NCBI GenBank assembly: GCA_028285035.1 | Contig: JANQQF010000110.1 | Span: forward strand, 1-64,000 | DNA length: 64,000 nt | Origin: Phycisphaerae bacterium | Lineage (GTDB): Bacteria > Chloroflexota > Anaerolineae > 4572-78 > J111 | Direction: 5' to 3' | Shown here: piece after piece, positions 1 through 8,223 of the stretch | Numbering within the stretch: the stretch's first letter is position 1 | How the letters are laid out: each line of letters starts with the position of its first letter | Translations under genes and position numbers: made by a program | The notes under the pieces: model-generated | What the model was told of the DNA's origin: nothing | Databases searched by the model: none | The model's input: only the letters and a program-made list of their open reading frames with translations

Positions 1-125
1 AGAGGGGACTTTAGTCTCCTTTTACCTATGATAGCGTGACGGCTTTAGTCCCACGCGAAGGTTGGGAGCAGGCGTGCCCCCAAACAGAAATGCACCCGAA
101 ATGTAGGTAGGTATCGATAATTAAT
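1..125. other. Left-edge noncoding DNA with small hairpins
   Basis: No gene is visible. Positions 34-56 can fold with GCGTG pairing to CACGC around a CTTTAGTC segment, and positions 4-19 form a near-palindrome around ACTTTAGT. Paired GACT/AGTC hairpins of this type occur at ends of IS200/IS605-like elements and in REP-like repeats. Only one side is inside the window, so the assignment is a guess. Confidence 0.25.
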
Positions 126-596
126 TTAGTTTAGATTTAAAGCTGCCTTTATATCATTTAAATGGGCGGAGTCATGTCCTGCAATTGTTTCATAATATTG
201 GGCGATGGTAATTTGACCACGAGAGGGATGATGACCAGTCAATTCCCATTCCTCATCCTGAAGTGAATTCAACACCTCAAGCGTTTTCTGCCGTGTTTCA
301 TCTAAAGCTGCAATTAATTCTGCTGGTGTAGCCACTGGCGCACGTTCCTTCAGCCCTGCATTCCACTCATTCACATCAAAGCCATCTGGAACGGTCTGGC
401 GGCCCTTGCGAATCTTGTGAACGTGGATGCTCATCCCCTTTTCATTCTCGACAAGATGGGCCACAATGTCCTGAACCGTCCAATCATTTCTTTCACCAAT
501 GACAATCGTTTGCCATTGTGCTTCAGATAGCGAGGATAATAGCTCCTTTAAATCATTCCGAGTTTGATTTAACAATTTGTTATATTGCTCTTGCAT
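126..596 (-). CDS. DinB/DfsB-like four-helix-bundle protein
   Basis: A 156-residue protein of the DinB / maleylpyruvate-isomerase-like four-helix-bundle superfamily, whose members often bind a divalent metal through three His and act as thiol-dependent transferases or damage-induced proteins. Visible are an N-terminal helix with a WTVQDIVAHLVENE segment (first likely metal His) and a C-terminal GHDSAHLNDI segment (further His), spaced as in the family. I chose the ATG at 594-596 because a GGGG run lies about 7 nt upstream; an in-frame GTG at 606-608 would add four residues. It is downstream of proA on the same strand but 198 nt away, so co-transcription is uncertain. The substrate cannot be predicted. 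Confidence 0.75.
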   Translation of the reverse strand: MQEQYNKLLNQTRNDLKELLSSLSEAQWQTIVIGERNDWTVQDIVAHLVENEKGMSIHVHKIRKGRQTVPDGFDVNEWNAGLKERAPVATPAELIAALDETRQKTLEVLNSLQDEEWELTGHHPSRGQITIAQYYETIAGHDSAHLNDIKAALNLN

Positions 597-762
597 AAAC
601 TGCCCCACTTTAGATGTGTTATCTCTGAAATATCAGATTTTGTCTGATGATTTGTGCGTAATCCCTAGAATAGATGTATTTTTACGTAAGATTGTGTGTA
701 TTTTCTCTGAAAACACGTATCTTTTCGAGCTTTGGGTGGTTTTACTTATCAATCTTCTGCTT

Positions 763-797
763 CACAATTAAATACTCACAATCCACAATTCATAATT
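763..797. repeat. Heptanucleotide tandem repeat (5 units)
   Basis: Five consecutive 7-nt units with consensus CACAATT (also CATAATT and one diverged unit) end ten bases before the proA stop codon. This is one of several 7-nt-period blocks in the window and resembles the short tandemly repeated repetitive (STRR) sequences known from filamentous cyanobacteria. Confidence 0.6.
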
Positions 798-806
798 ATC
801 TAACGT

Positions 807-2066
807 TTAGGAGCGAATCTGACCATTGCCAAATACAACCCACTTGTAAGTTGTTAGTTCCGTTAGCCCCATCGGACCTCGAGCGTGTAGGGGTTGGGTA
901 CTGATGGCAACTTCTGCTCCTAAACCAAACTGTCCCCCATCGTTAAACCGTGTGCTGGCATTGACCAAAACTGCGGCGGAATTCACTTCATTTACAAACT
1001 GCATCGCAGAATTGTAATCTTCAGTGACGATTGCATCCGTATGACCCATACTGTGATCGTGGACATGATCAATGGCTTCGTCAATGTTATCTACTACCTT
1101 CATAGCCGCGACCAATGACATAAATTCGGTATCAAAATCCTCAGGGGCAGCCGGTTTGACGGCAGGATGATCTTCGAGGATTGACATTGCTCGTGGTTCA
1201 CAACGTATCTCGACCCCATGTTCGGCTAACGCATCAGCAACCTTGGGTAAGGCCTCAGTTGCGATGTCTTCGTGAACAAGCAATGTATCCAGAGCGTTAC
1301 ATACAGATGGCCGTTGGACCTTGGCATTTACGGCAATCGGCACTAATTTTTCCAGGTCAGCCCTCTGATCAACATAGATATGGCAGATGCCAATCCCACC
1401 AGTAATGACAGGAACGGTTGCGTTTTCGATGGCAAATTGGTGTAAGGCGGCGCCACCTCGAGGGATGATCATATCTACATATTCATTGGCCCGAAGCAAT
1501 TCTTTAACCAAGGCCCGATCCGTCGACTCTATTAACTGAGCACTAGCGGCGGGTAACCCTGCGGCTTCACATCCCGCCTGAACTGCGTTGGCTAAGGCCT
1601 TGTTTGAATTGATTGACTCTTTACCGCCTCTTAAAATTGCTGCATTACCACTTTTCAGACAAAGGGCTGAAATATCAATGGTGACGTTTGGACGGCTTTC
1701 ATAAATCACCCCAATGACACCGATAGGGATTCGCCGTTTATTCACTTGAAGGTTATTTGGGAGGCGTCGACTTTCAAACTCCTCACCCACAGGGTCCGGC
1801 AGGCCGATTACAGACCGAACATCGCTGGCCAGGCCTTGTAAGCGGCTTTCGGTTAAAAGAAGGCGATCTAACAAGGCCTCACTCAGGCCGTTAGCCCGAC
1901 CTGCCTCAATATCAAGCTGATTAGCGGCTAAAATTTCATTTTTATGAGCCAACAATGTCTCGGCAATCGTTTCAAGTGCTTTATTTTTAGTTGCTGTATC
2001 TAGTTTTGCTAAGAGACGGGCTGCTTTCTTAGCTGCTTTTCCTTTTATAATTAGTTCATCACTCAT
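807..2066 (-). CDS. proA: Gamma-glutamyl phosphate reductase
   Basis: Second enzyme of proline synthesis: it reduces gamma-glutamyl phosphate with NADPH to glutamate-5-semialdehyde in the cytosol. The 419 residues match the usual ProA length and it belongs to the aldehyde-dehydrogenase fold. Recognisable stretches are RIPIGVIGVIYESRPNVT near residue 111, GNAAILRGGKE, the IPRGGAALH segment, the region VQRPSVCNALDTLLVH holding the catalytic Cys, and the C-terminal FGLGAEVAISTQPLHARGPM. It starts at an ATG (2064-2066) 41 nt after manA on the same strand, so the two are probably co-transcribed. No proB is in the window. Confidence 0.97.
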   Translation of the reverse strand: MSDELIIKGKAAKKAARLLAKLDTATKNKALETIAETLLAHKNEILAANQLDIEAGRANGLSEALLDRLLLTESRLQGLASDVRSVIGLPDPVGEEFESRRLPNNLQVNKRRIPIGVIGVIYESRPNVTIDISALCLKSGNAAILRGGKESINSNKALANAVQAGCEAAGLPAASAQLIESTDRALVKELLRANEYVDMIIPRGGAALHQFAIENATVPVITGGIGICHIYVDQRADLEKLVPIAVNAKVQRPSVCNALDTLLVHEDIATEALPKVADALAEHGVEIRCEPRAMSILEDHPAVKPAAPEDFDTEFMSLVAAMKVVDNIDEAIDHVHDHSMGHTDAIVTEDYNSAMQFVNEVNSAAVLVNASTRFNDGGQFGLGAEVAISTQPLHARGPMGLTELTTYKWVVFGNGQIRS

Positions 2067-2107
2067 AATCTAACATTCCTTAAAATTATAATTTCTTGAA
2101 AATAATT

Positions 2108-3112
2108 CTACGCTGGGATGTATATTCGTAACAAGGTGCTTGGTTCAGTGACAGAAATCTTAAAATCTCCGAGTGCAGCGGGCAACAAACTAAATTGAAT
2201 TGCTGGCAACTCTAATGCCCCATCAACGGAGTTAATTTCTGCTTTACCAGACATTGTGCCCCATATTTCAAAGGTGCTTCCATCACATTGCCCTTTGAAT
2301 GTGGTTGGAGCAGTAAAGGTGAGCTTTTCTACATTAAAATAAGAGCACGTTGTGATATAGTCTCTATGTAAGGATTCATTTTCCTCAATGAGTTTAGGTG
2401 TATAAGGTCCAGGTTCAATTTGTGAGAAGTTGATAACATCAAGGGCCTTCTCTATATGAAGGGGACGTGGTTTACCATCAGCCCCAACCCGATTCCAGTC
2501 GTAGACCCGATAGGTTGTATCTGAATTCTGCTGAATTTCAGCAATGATAATCCCATCCAAAATTGCGTGAACTGAGCCTGCTGGAATGAATACCGAGTCA
2601 CCAGTTTTTACGGGTAGGTAATGTAACCAATTTTCCAGGACCCCCTCTTCTATCGCTTCATGAAATGCTTCTTTGGTGACACCTTGTTTCAGGCCATAAA
2701 TCAACTTTGCGTCCGGTTCAGCGTGCAGAATATACCACATTTCCGTTTTACCAAGCTCGCCATTTTCATGTTCGGTTGCATAATCATCTTTGGGATGAAC
2801 TTGTACAGATAGAGGACGATTGGCATCTAATAATTTTATAAGGAGCGGAAATTTGCCTCGGTCGAGCATTGGCCGGGATCGAGACCCTACCAATTGCTCC
2901 CCCAACTCATCCAGAGCTTCTGGTAAAGTTCTTCCTTTTAATACACCATTATCTATGGTTGTTGGGGCGGTAGGATGCCCTGAGATATCCCAACTTTCGG
3001 CAATGATCCCATCCGGTATCGTTCGGCCTAATTTTGTTTCAAGATTACGTCCTCCCCAGATGTAATCTTTGAATACAGGTGTAAAAGTCAAGGGATAGAT
3101 CTGATTTGACAT
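2108..3112 (-). CDS. manA: Mannose-6-phosphate isomerase, class I
   Basis: Zinc-dependent cupin-fold enzyme interconverting fructose-6-phosphate and mannose-6-phosphate, feeding nucleotide-mannose synthesis. The 334-residue length fits the short Bacillus-type class I enzymes. Zinc ligands are recognisable in PLSVQVHPKD (QxH), GKTEMWYIL (Glu) and FIPAGSVHAI (His), and the N-terminal KDYIWGGRNL is characteristic. It is the promoter-proximal gene of a likely manA-proA unit. An inverted repeat (TTTGACC / GGTCAAA) lies 50-78 nt upstream of the start. Confidence 0.95.
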   Translation of the reverse strand: MSNQIYPLTFTPVFKDYIWGGRNLETKLGRTIPDGIIAESWDISGHPTAPTTIDNGVLKGRTLPEALDELGEQLVGSRSRPMLDRGKFPLLIKLLDANRPLSVQVHPKDDYATEHENGELGKTEMWYILHAEPDAKLIYGLKQGVTKEAFHEAIEEGVLENWLHYLPVKTGDSVFIPAGSVHAILDGIIIAEIQQNSDTTYRVYDWNRVGADGKPRPLHIEKALDVINFSQIEPGPYTPKLIEENESLHRDYITTCSYFNVEKLTFTAPTTFKGQCDGSTFEIWGTMSGKAEINSVDGALELPAIQFSLLPAALGDFKISVTEPSTLLRIYIPA

Positions 3113-3619
3113 TATAATTTCCTCGTGTCACGGATTGGTGAATATATCAAAGAATGGCTAATTTTGACCCAGGATAATCTTTTGGTCAAATTAAAGTTTA
3201 GGGAGTTTTAAAAATTAAGGCGTTTATAAAAAGGGATGAATTTTCCTATTCAAACAATTTTATGGCTCACAAGTTGAGAGTGTTGGTTTACGTATTTATT
3301 AGCGAGCCGGTTCTTGCGAAAATGAGACTGATTTATTAATTATTCTACTTTCGAAAAACGCTGCAACCCTTGTAAATACTACATGCTCTATAAAATTAAC
3401 ATCGGTTAATTTCGATTGTGCAAGTTGTCACTTATGGTTTGCATATCAAATATCGGTGTGGTATTATACCGACCCGAATAATGTAGGGATGTAAAAGTTA
3501 CCCTCAGAAACATTTAGAGCTATAAAGCAGTCTAATTTCAGTTTCTGACGTAAATAATGACATCAAAAATACAAAATTCAATATATTGGTATATAAATAA
3601 GAACGAGGTGATGACGCCT
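3113..3619. other. Divergent intergenic region, manA / Rieske gene
   Basis: About 500 nt without a convincing gene. Near manA an inverted repeat, TTTGACC at 3163-3169 and GGTCAAA at 3184-3190, could be an operator. The rightward promoter for the cytochrome operon is at 3439-3467. An in-frame ATG at 3557 would extend the Rieske protein by 21 residues, but its Ile/Tyr/Asn-rich sequence and lack of a Shine-Dalgarno argue that this is untranslated leader. Confidence 0.6.
3439..3467 (+). promoter_or_regulatory. Sigma-70-type promoter of the cytochrome operon
   Basis: TTGCAT (3439-3444), a 17-nt spacer and TATTAT (3462-3467). The -10 box lies inside an 11-bp palindrome, GGTATTATACC (3460-3470), so a regulator could bind over it. 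The predicted leader to the chosen Rieske start is about 145 nt. Confidence 0.7.
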
Positions 3620-4684
3620 ATGGCCCGTAGAACACCTGAAGAAATTTTAGCACAAAGAGATGCGTGGATGGCTCGCAAAGCTGCGCGAGAAGCGGGTGAA
3701 GATGTACCCCTGATGCCTCCGCTTAACCCTGGCGAGGTAGCTCCAGAACCGGCAGCCGCCCAAGCGACAGAGGTTGCCCCGGCTGTTGAAGCAGCCCCTG
3801 AGCCAGTTGTTGCGGAAGCAGTTGCTGAACCAACCCCTGAGCCAGTGGCAGCTCCAAGTGCTGCTCCGGCCCCGGCTGTTGCAAAAGTTGGCCCCTCTAG
3901 TCCAGCCCAACGACGAACATCTGAAGAAATTTTGGCACAACGTGAAGCGTGGATGGCTCGCAAGGCTGCCCGAGAGGCTGGTCTTGATGTGCCACCGCCT
4001 GCGCCAGAACCAGTCGCCGCAGCACCTGCTCCCGTTGCTGCCAAACCTGCGGTTGCTACTGCAGCAGCGGCAAAGCCAAAACCGGCGGCAAAGCCAAAAC
4101 CTAAAGCAAAACCTGCGCCACCACCTGTTGATCCAACAATCAGCCGGCGTGAACTGCTCAATTACGCTTGGTTAGCCTCAATTGCTTTATTCACTGTTGA
4201 AACCGTTGGATTCAGTTTATGGTTTGCCTTCCCGAATTTTAAGGCCGGTCAATTTGGGGGTGTTTTTGAGTTAGGCGTAGCCACTGGAGCTTTACCAGCA
4301 GTTAATGCAGGCCCAGTTCCATATACCGATGGTAAGTTTTGGCTGGTAAACTTAGACACGGAACACGATGGTGAAGCTCGTAAAGGGGTTATGGCTATTT
4401 ATACCGTATGTACCCATCTGGGATGTCTTTATGAATGGATCCCAATGACAGGACGATTTGAGTGTCCTTGTCACGGCTCAAAATTTGCCTTGACGGGTGA
4501 TTACTTGGCAGGCCCAGCCCGTCGTAGCTTGGATCGTTTTGTAGTTAAGGTTGTTGATGTGAATGGGACCCTCATACGAGAAACGGATCCGACCGGGGGA
4601 CCTGTAGAGGTTGGTCCTGATGAGTTTATTCAAGTTGACACTGGTAGTCGTATTGACGGATCGAGTGATATTATTCCAGCTTAA
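3620..4684 (+). CDS. Rieske [2Fe-2S] subunit of quinol-cytochrome c reductase
   Basis: Electron-transferring subunit that takes electrons from quinol at the outer membrane face. The ATG at 3620 is preceded by GAGGTGAT (3605-3612) with a 7-nt spacer, giving 354 residues. The N-terminal ~165 residues are a cytosolic Ala/Pro/Lys-rich extension holding two almost identical 27-residue modules (residues 3-29 and 98-124), each containing EEILAQR and AWMARKAAREAG. One membrane helix follows (LLNYAWLASIALFTVETVGF), then the Rieske domain with CTHLGC and CPCHGS, which supply the Cys/His cluster ligands and the disulphide Cys. It heads a three-gene operon with cytochrome b and diheme cytochrome c. The duplicated cytosolic module is not part of ordinary Rieske proteins. 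Confidence 0.95.
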   Translation: MARRTPEEILAQRDAWMARKAAREAGEDVPLMPPLNPGEVAPEPAAAQATEVAPAVEAAPEPVVAEAVAEPTPEPVAAPSAAPAPAVAKVGPSSPAQRRTSEEILAQREAWMARKAAREAGLDVPPPAPEPVAAAPAPVAAKPAVATAAAAKPKPAAKPKPKAKPAPPPVDPTISRRELLNYAWLASIALFTVETVGFSLWFAFPNFKAGQFGGVFELGVATGALPAVNAGPVPYTDGKFWLVNLDTEHDGEARKGVMAIYTVCTHLGCLYEWIPMTGRFECPCHGSKFALTGDYLAGPARRSLDRFVVKVVDVNGTLIRETDPTGGPVEVGPDEFIQVDTGSRIDGSSDIIPA

Positions 4685-4716
4685 TTAGGGTGCGTACACA
4701 CTAAGGAGGATGATCA

Positions 4717-6333
4717 ATGCATTTACCTGGGACAGAGTTTTTTAAAGGACTTCAGGAAAAAGGACTTAAACGAGCAGTAACAGATCAAATCGAAGAAACG
4801 ACACGAGGTATGTTGGCTGGGATTAGTCCTAAAGAACTTCGGGCGATTCTTCGAGGGGATGCTGCTACTGAAAAACCCAACCCTCGTTATCGGGCGCAAG
4901 TAAAATCATTTATTTTACATATCCGCCCTAAATTTTACCAAGAAGGCTCAACTTGGTTTACTCACACCTTTCGGCTTGGGTTGCTTTCAACCTATATGTT
5001 TGCGGTTGAGCTGATTACGGGGCTGATTTTGATGGTCTTTTACACACCATCACCTGCCATTGCTTACTACGATATGATTGATATCCTAAGTAATGTTAAC
5101 TTAGGGAAGTTTATGCGGGATATGCACCGTTTGGGTGCTGAGTTAATGGTAGCCATTGTTACCCTTCATATGGTCAGGGTGTATTTCACTGGATCATACA
5201 AGAAACCAAGGGAGTTTACTTGGATTACAGGAGTTGTCCTCCTGCTTTTGACACTATTCCTAAGTTTCAGTGGCTATTTATTGCCTTGGGACCAGCTCGC
5301 CTACTGGGCTGTAACGATTGGTACCAGTATGGCTGAAGCGGCTCCTTTTGTTGGGTATCAAACTAACTTGATTTTGCGAGGTTCACAAGATATTGGAGCC
5401 GGTGGATTGCTACGCTTCTATCTTCTCCACGTTTTCTTGCTACCTTTAGTCACGATCATTTTTATCAGCGTTCACTACTACAAAGTTGCTCGTGAACACA
5501 GCATTTCATTGCCAGCTTCCATTGAAGAAGGGACTGCCCCACCTCAGGTGGTAGCGAAAGCCAAGAAGAAGATCGATCTTCTACCTGATCTCATGATTGA
5601 AGAATTCATGTGGTATGCTATAGCCACTGCGGCAATGATTGTTGCGGTTGCTACCTTCTTTAGTGCACCACTAGAAACACACGCAAACCCACTTAAAACA
5701 CCACTACACACCACTGCCCCTTGGTATTTCTTGTGGCTACAAGGAATGTTGAAGCTTGGGGATAAGACATTGTGGGGGGTTGTCATACCTACGATCATTT
5801 TTGGTATCCTCTTCGTCGTTCCATATCTTGACCCTGGCCCCAGTCGCCTCGGTAAGAATCGTAAGGTTGGCATCACTGTAGGGATTGTTACTGCTATCTC
5901 TATTATGTTGTTGAGCTTCATGGGAACAGGGTTATGGGGGGTTGCTGGTCCGCCTGCGGTTGAGCTTGTCCAAGAGTTTGTTCCTGAAGAGGGTGTTGGC
6001 CATCTCCGTGAGATTCCATATGATGAATTACCTGTTGGATTGTATGACACATCTGATCATTCAACCTTCCCAACCGAGGGTACTGAATTAGCTCATCTAC
6101 TTGAAGAGATGGAAGAGGCAGCCCATCGGGATAGTGCGAGACCAGATAATAACTTCTTTGATGCGGTTGTCACGGTAGAGATTGTAGATTGGCAGAAAGA
6201 TTTGAAGCAGGTTACAACATCAGTCTACTGGCAAGAGGTTCCAGAAGGCGGTGAAGCTGGTCAACTTGTAGATGGAACTTACGAAAAAGTGATATACATG
6301 CACCGTGACTCTGGGTATCACCTCCTAGAATAA
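4717..6333 (+). CDS. Cytochrome b, fused b6/subunit IV type
   Basis: Membrane core of the quinol-oxidising complex, carrying both b hemes. The 538-residue protein begins at an ATG with AAGGAGG (4703-4709) seven nt upstream. Likely heme ligands are His137/His151 and His238/His253; the spacings of 14 and 15 match cytochrome b6 rather than mitochondrial b. The first half has four helices, and a linker leads to a subunit-IV-like half with three or four more. At the Qo-site position of the PEWY motif the protein reads TAPWYF, so the usual Glu is missing. A soluble, acidic tail of roughly 110 residues follows the last helix and has no heme motif. It is operonic with the Rieske and cytochrome c genes. 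Confidence 0.95.
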   Translation: MHLPGTEFFKGLQEKGLKRAVTDQIEETTRGMLAGISPKELRAILRGDAATEKPNPRYRAQVKSFILHIRPKFYQEGSTWFTHTFRLGLLSTYMFAVELITGLILMVFYTPSPAIAYYDMIDILSNVNLGKFMRDMHRLGAELMVAIVTLHMVRVYFTGSYKKPREFTWITGVVLLLLTLFLSFSGYLLPWDQLAYWAVTIGTSMAEAAPFVGYQTNLILRGSQDIGAGGLLRFYLLHVFLLPLVTIIFISVHYYKVAREHSISLPASIEEGTAPPQVVAKAKKKIDLLPDLMIEEFMWYAIATAAMIVAVATFFSAPLETHANPLKTPLHTTAPWYFLWLQGMLKLGDKTLWGVVIPTIIFGILFVVPYLDPGPSRLGKNRKVGITVGIVTAISIMLLSFMGTGLWGVAGPPAVELVQEFVPEEGVGHLREIPYDELPVGLYDTSDHSTFPTEGTELAHLLEEMEEAAHRDSARPDNNFFDAVVTVEIVDWQKDLKQVTTSVYWQEVPEGGEAGQLVDGTYEKVIYMHRDSGYHLLE

Positions 6334-6410
6334 TAGGCTATTATTGGTAGGGTTGTTATCCCAAATGTGAAAAGAATCATTGGGACAAAGGTGTTTTGAA
6401 AAAATAATAG

Positions 6411-6428
6411 GGGTGCGTCAAGGCACCC
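6411..6428 (+). other. Intercistronic hairpin between cytochrome b and c genes
   Basis: GGGTGC (6411-6416) and GCACCC (6423-6428) form a perfect 6-bp stem with a 6-nt loop. It is followed by TTAAATTT rather than a real U-tract, so it may be a processing or partial attenuation site rather than a full terminator. It lies in a 157-nt gap that otherwise shows no gene. Confidence 0.45.
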
Positions 6429-6490
6429 TTAAATTTGCCCGCAATTTGGGGCACGCCTGATTACCAAACAAAAGGTTGCGAGAGAAAACA

Positions 6491-7237
6491 ATGATTGATA
6501 CAAGAATTTTAGTGGGGCTAATTTCTATCCTCATTGCAGTGACCGGGATCGTTTATATTGCGATCAATGAGTCCGATCGTCAAGAAGAGTTCAAGCAAGC
6601 CTTCCGAGGCCGGTCGATTGAGAGTGGGGCTGCGATTTTTACAGAATTTTGTAGCGAATGTCACGGTATTCAAGGGCAGGGTATTGAAGGTGTTGCCCCA
6701 GCGCTGAATACACAAAATTTCTTTGAAGATCGTTTAACAGAAGTTGGTTATCTGGGGTCAATGGAAGCCTATCTTACCTTGACCATCGCTGGTGGTCGTC
6801 CTGTCAAGAGTGATACATCTTGGCCGCGGAATATGCCGACTTGGAGTGTTGATTACGGTGGCCCACTTCGCAATGATCAGGTTGATAATGTTGTCGCTTA
6901 TATTATGAACTGGGAAGAGACGGCCTTACCTGTTCAAGATGATGGCCCATTAGAACCACCGGGAGATACACCGGAAGCACGCGGCGAACACTTATTTGAA
7001 GTATCTTTGGGGTGTGTCGGTTGCCATGCTATCAACGGTGAGGGCGGTCAAACTGGTCCTGAATTAACCAATATTATTGAGCAGGGTGAAGAGTATGTTG
7101 TTACCTCAATTGTTAATCCTAATGTCGTAATTGCAGAAGGTTATACTGCAAATATCATGCCTCAAAATTTTGGGGATCGTCTGAGTGAAGATAATTTATC
7201 TGATTTGGTTGCTTATCTAGAGTCAGTAGCTAACTAA
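6491..7237 (+). CDS. Membrane-anchored diheme cytochrome c
   Basis: Third gene of the operon and the likely electron acceptor from the Rieske protein. The chosen ATG at 6491 gives 248 residues; an in-frame TTG at 6476 is less likely. An N-terminal signal anchor (ILVGLISILIAVTGIVYIAI) is followed by two cytochrome c domains with heme sites CSECH (near residue 57) and CVGCH (near residue 178). Candidate distal Met ligands lie in RNMPTW and NIMPQNF. The gene is closed by a strong terminator at 7260-7291. The order Rieske, b, diheme c resembles the menaquinol-cytochrome c reductases of other bacteria, and is notable because many Chloroflexota use alternative complex III instead. Confidence 0.93.
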   Translation: MIDTRILVGLISILIAVTGIVYIAINESDRQEEFKQAFRGRSIESGAAIFTEFCSECHGIQGQGIEGVAPALNTQNFFEDRLTEVGYLGSMEAYLTLTIAGGRPVKSDTSWPRNMPTWSVDYGGPLRNDQVDNVVAYIMNWEETALPVQDDGPLEPPGDTPEARGEHLFEVSLGCVGCHAINGEGGQTGPELTNIIEQGEEYVVTSIVNPNVVIAEGYTANIMPQNFGDRLSEDNLSDLVAYLESVAN

Positions 7238-7259
7238 ACTCAAATAGCTAGATTGTATC

Positions 7260-7291
7260 AAAAAGCGACCATTTTATCGTGGTCGCTTTTT
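7260..7291 (+). terminator. Intrinsic terminator of the cytochrome operon
   Basis: A perfect 12-bp stem: AAAAAGCGACCA pairs with TGGTCGCTTTTT around an 8-nt loop, ending in a T-run. It is symmetrical enough to serve also the convergent SCP2-like gene on the minus strand. Confidence 0.92.
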
Positions 7292-7328
7292 ATATTGATC
7301 AATTTTGACTTAATCTATTGGAAGTTAC

Positions 7329-7661
7329 TTAGCCCATATCAAAAAACTGTTGAAATTTCATCGCCAATCCCATATCGCCTTCTAATTGAATTCGGCCGCT
7401 GGCGAATAAGCCCATTGGATTAGCTTCACCTTTTGCTAAGGCAACGTAATCTTCAGCTTCCATGGTTAAGGTCATATCAGCATTGTCTGAGGTTCCTTCA
7501 TCAACAGATAAAGCCCCGTTGTCTATTTTTAAGGTCCAATTACTGGCCCCTTCTCCTGTCAGGTTAATTTGGATTGTAGCATTTGTATTTCCAGCACGAT
7601 CTGATTGAAAGGCATCGGGCAATTTTGAAACAATCGATTTTACATCATCTGAAACACTCAT
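7329..7661 (-). CDS. SCP2 sterol-carrier-like domain protein
   Basis: A 110-residue single-domain protein of the SCP2 fold, a hydrophobic-ligand-binding fold often attached to lipid or acyl metabolism. Typical features are the alternating strands with NATIQINLTGEGASNWTLKI, the segment ADMTLTMEAEDYVALAKGEANPMGLFASG and the closing LEGDMGLAMKFQQFF. The ATG at 7659-7661 has AAGGAG nine nt upstream and is downstream of a good minus-strand promoter. A longer reading to 7895 would run through that promoter and over the cupin gene, so I reject it. The ligand is unknown. Confidence 0.88.
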   Translation of the reverse strand: MSVSDDVKSIVSKLPDAFQSDRAGNTNATIQINLTGEGASNWTLKIDNGALSVDEGTSDNADMTLTMEAEDYVALAKGEANPMGLFASGRIQLEGDMGLAMKFQQFFDMG

Positions 7662-7703
7662 CTTTGTTAGCTCCTTGCTATATTTGTGGATTCTAGCGAG
7701 AGG

Positions 7704-7732
7704 AGTATAACTAACTTGGAATTCTCTGTCAA
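7704..7732 (-). promoter_or_regulatory. Promoter of the SCP2-like gene
   Basis: Read on the minus strand: TTGACA (7727-7732), exactly 17 nt, then TATACT (7704-7709). It is a near-consensus sigma-70 promoter, about 40 nt upstream of the chosen start codon. Confidence 0.8.
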
Positions 7733-7745
7733 TGATATTGCTTGA

Positions 7746-7774
7746 TTGACGATATTGAGAGAACGCAGTAGAAT
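7746..7774 (+). promoter_or_regulatory. Promoter of the cupin gene
   Basis: TTGACG (7746-7751), 17 nt, TAGAAT (7769-7774), followed about 35 nt later by the cupin ATG. It is back to back with the SCP2 promoter, the two -35 boxes being 13 nt apart, so one regulator could control both. Confidence 0.7.
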
Positions 7775-7809
7775 GCGTGATGAATTTATTGTAAATAAGG
7801 AGTTTTGTA

Positions 7810-8121
7810 ATGGAGTTAAAAATCGTAACCTGGACTGACCCTACTCCACCCACTGAGGAACAGCTAAAAGAAATTTTGCTTGAAGAACAACTCAAAATCT
7901 ACCATTGGTCTAATGATCCAAATGAAGCCTACCCTGGACATACCCATGGCTATCATAAAATTATCTACGTTGTGAATGGGAGTATTAATTTCGAATTCCC
8001 CACTCGTCATCGATCTGTCACCTTAAAAGCTGGGGACCGATTGGAAGTTCCTGCGGGTATTCGGCACAACGCCGCTGTGGGGGCTGATGGTGTGACCTGT
8101 TTGGAAGCTCACATCTACTAA
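7810..8121 (+). CDS. Small cupin-domain protein
   Basis: A 103-residue single-cupin protein. Motif 1 is seen in GHTHGYHKIIYVVNGS (two or three His for a metal) and motif 2 in AGDRLEVPAGIRHNA with the last metal His. AAGGAG (7797-7802) lies 7 nt before the ATG. Such proteins can be metal-dependent isomerases, dioxygenases or sensors; nothing here chooses among these. It is divergently paired with the SCP2-like gene. Confidence 0.85.
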   Translation: MELKIVTWTDPTPPTEEQLKEILLEEQLKIYHWSNDPNEAYPGHTHGYHKIIYVVNGSINFEFPTRHRSVTLKAGDRLEVPAGIRHNAAVGADGVTCLEAHIY

Positions 8122-8223
8122 CTTGTAACTTGTTTGTTACGTGTTCTGCTTTGAATTATTCAAATGTCAGAATTCTTCTTGACAGAACACTACATAAAAT
8201 TACTTCACTACTGAAACTTGCCT

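Noticed and set aside
3538..4161. Antisense Ala/Gly-rich reading frame opposite the Rieske gene
   Set aside because: It mirrors the Ala/Pro-rich linker codons and has no independent ribosome site or family.
7662..7895. N-terminal extension of the SCP2-like protein
   Set aside because: It would run through a strong promoter and over the start of the divergent cupin gene, and its Ser/Cys-rich sequence is unlike the domain. The internal ATG has a good ribosome site.
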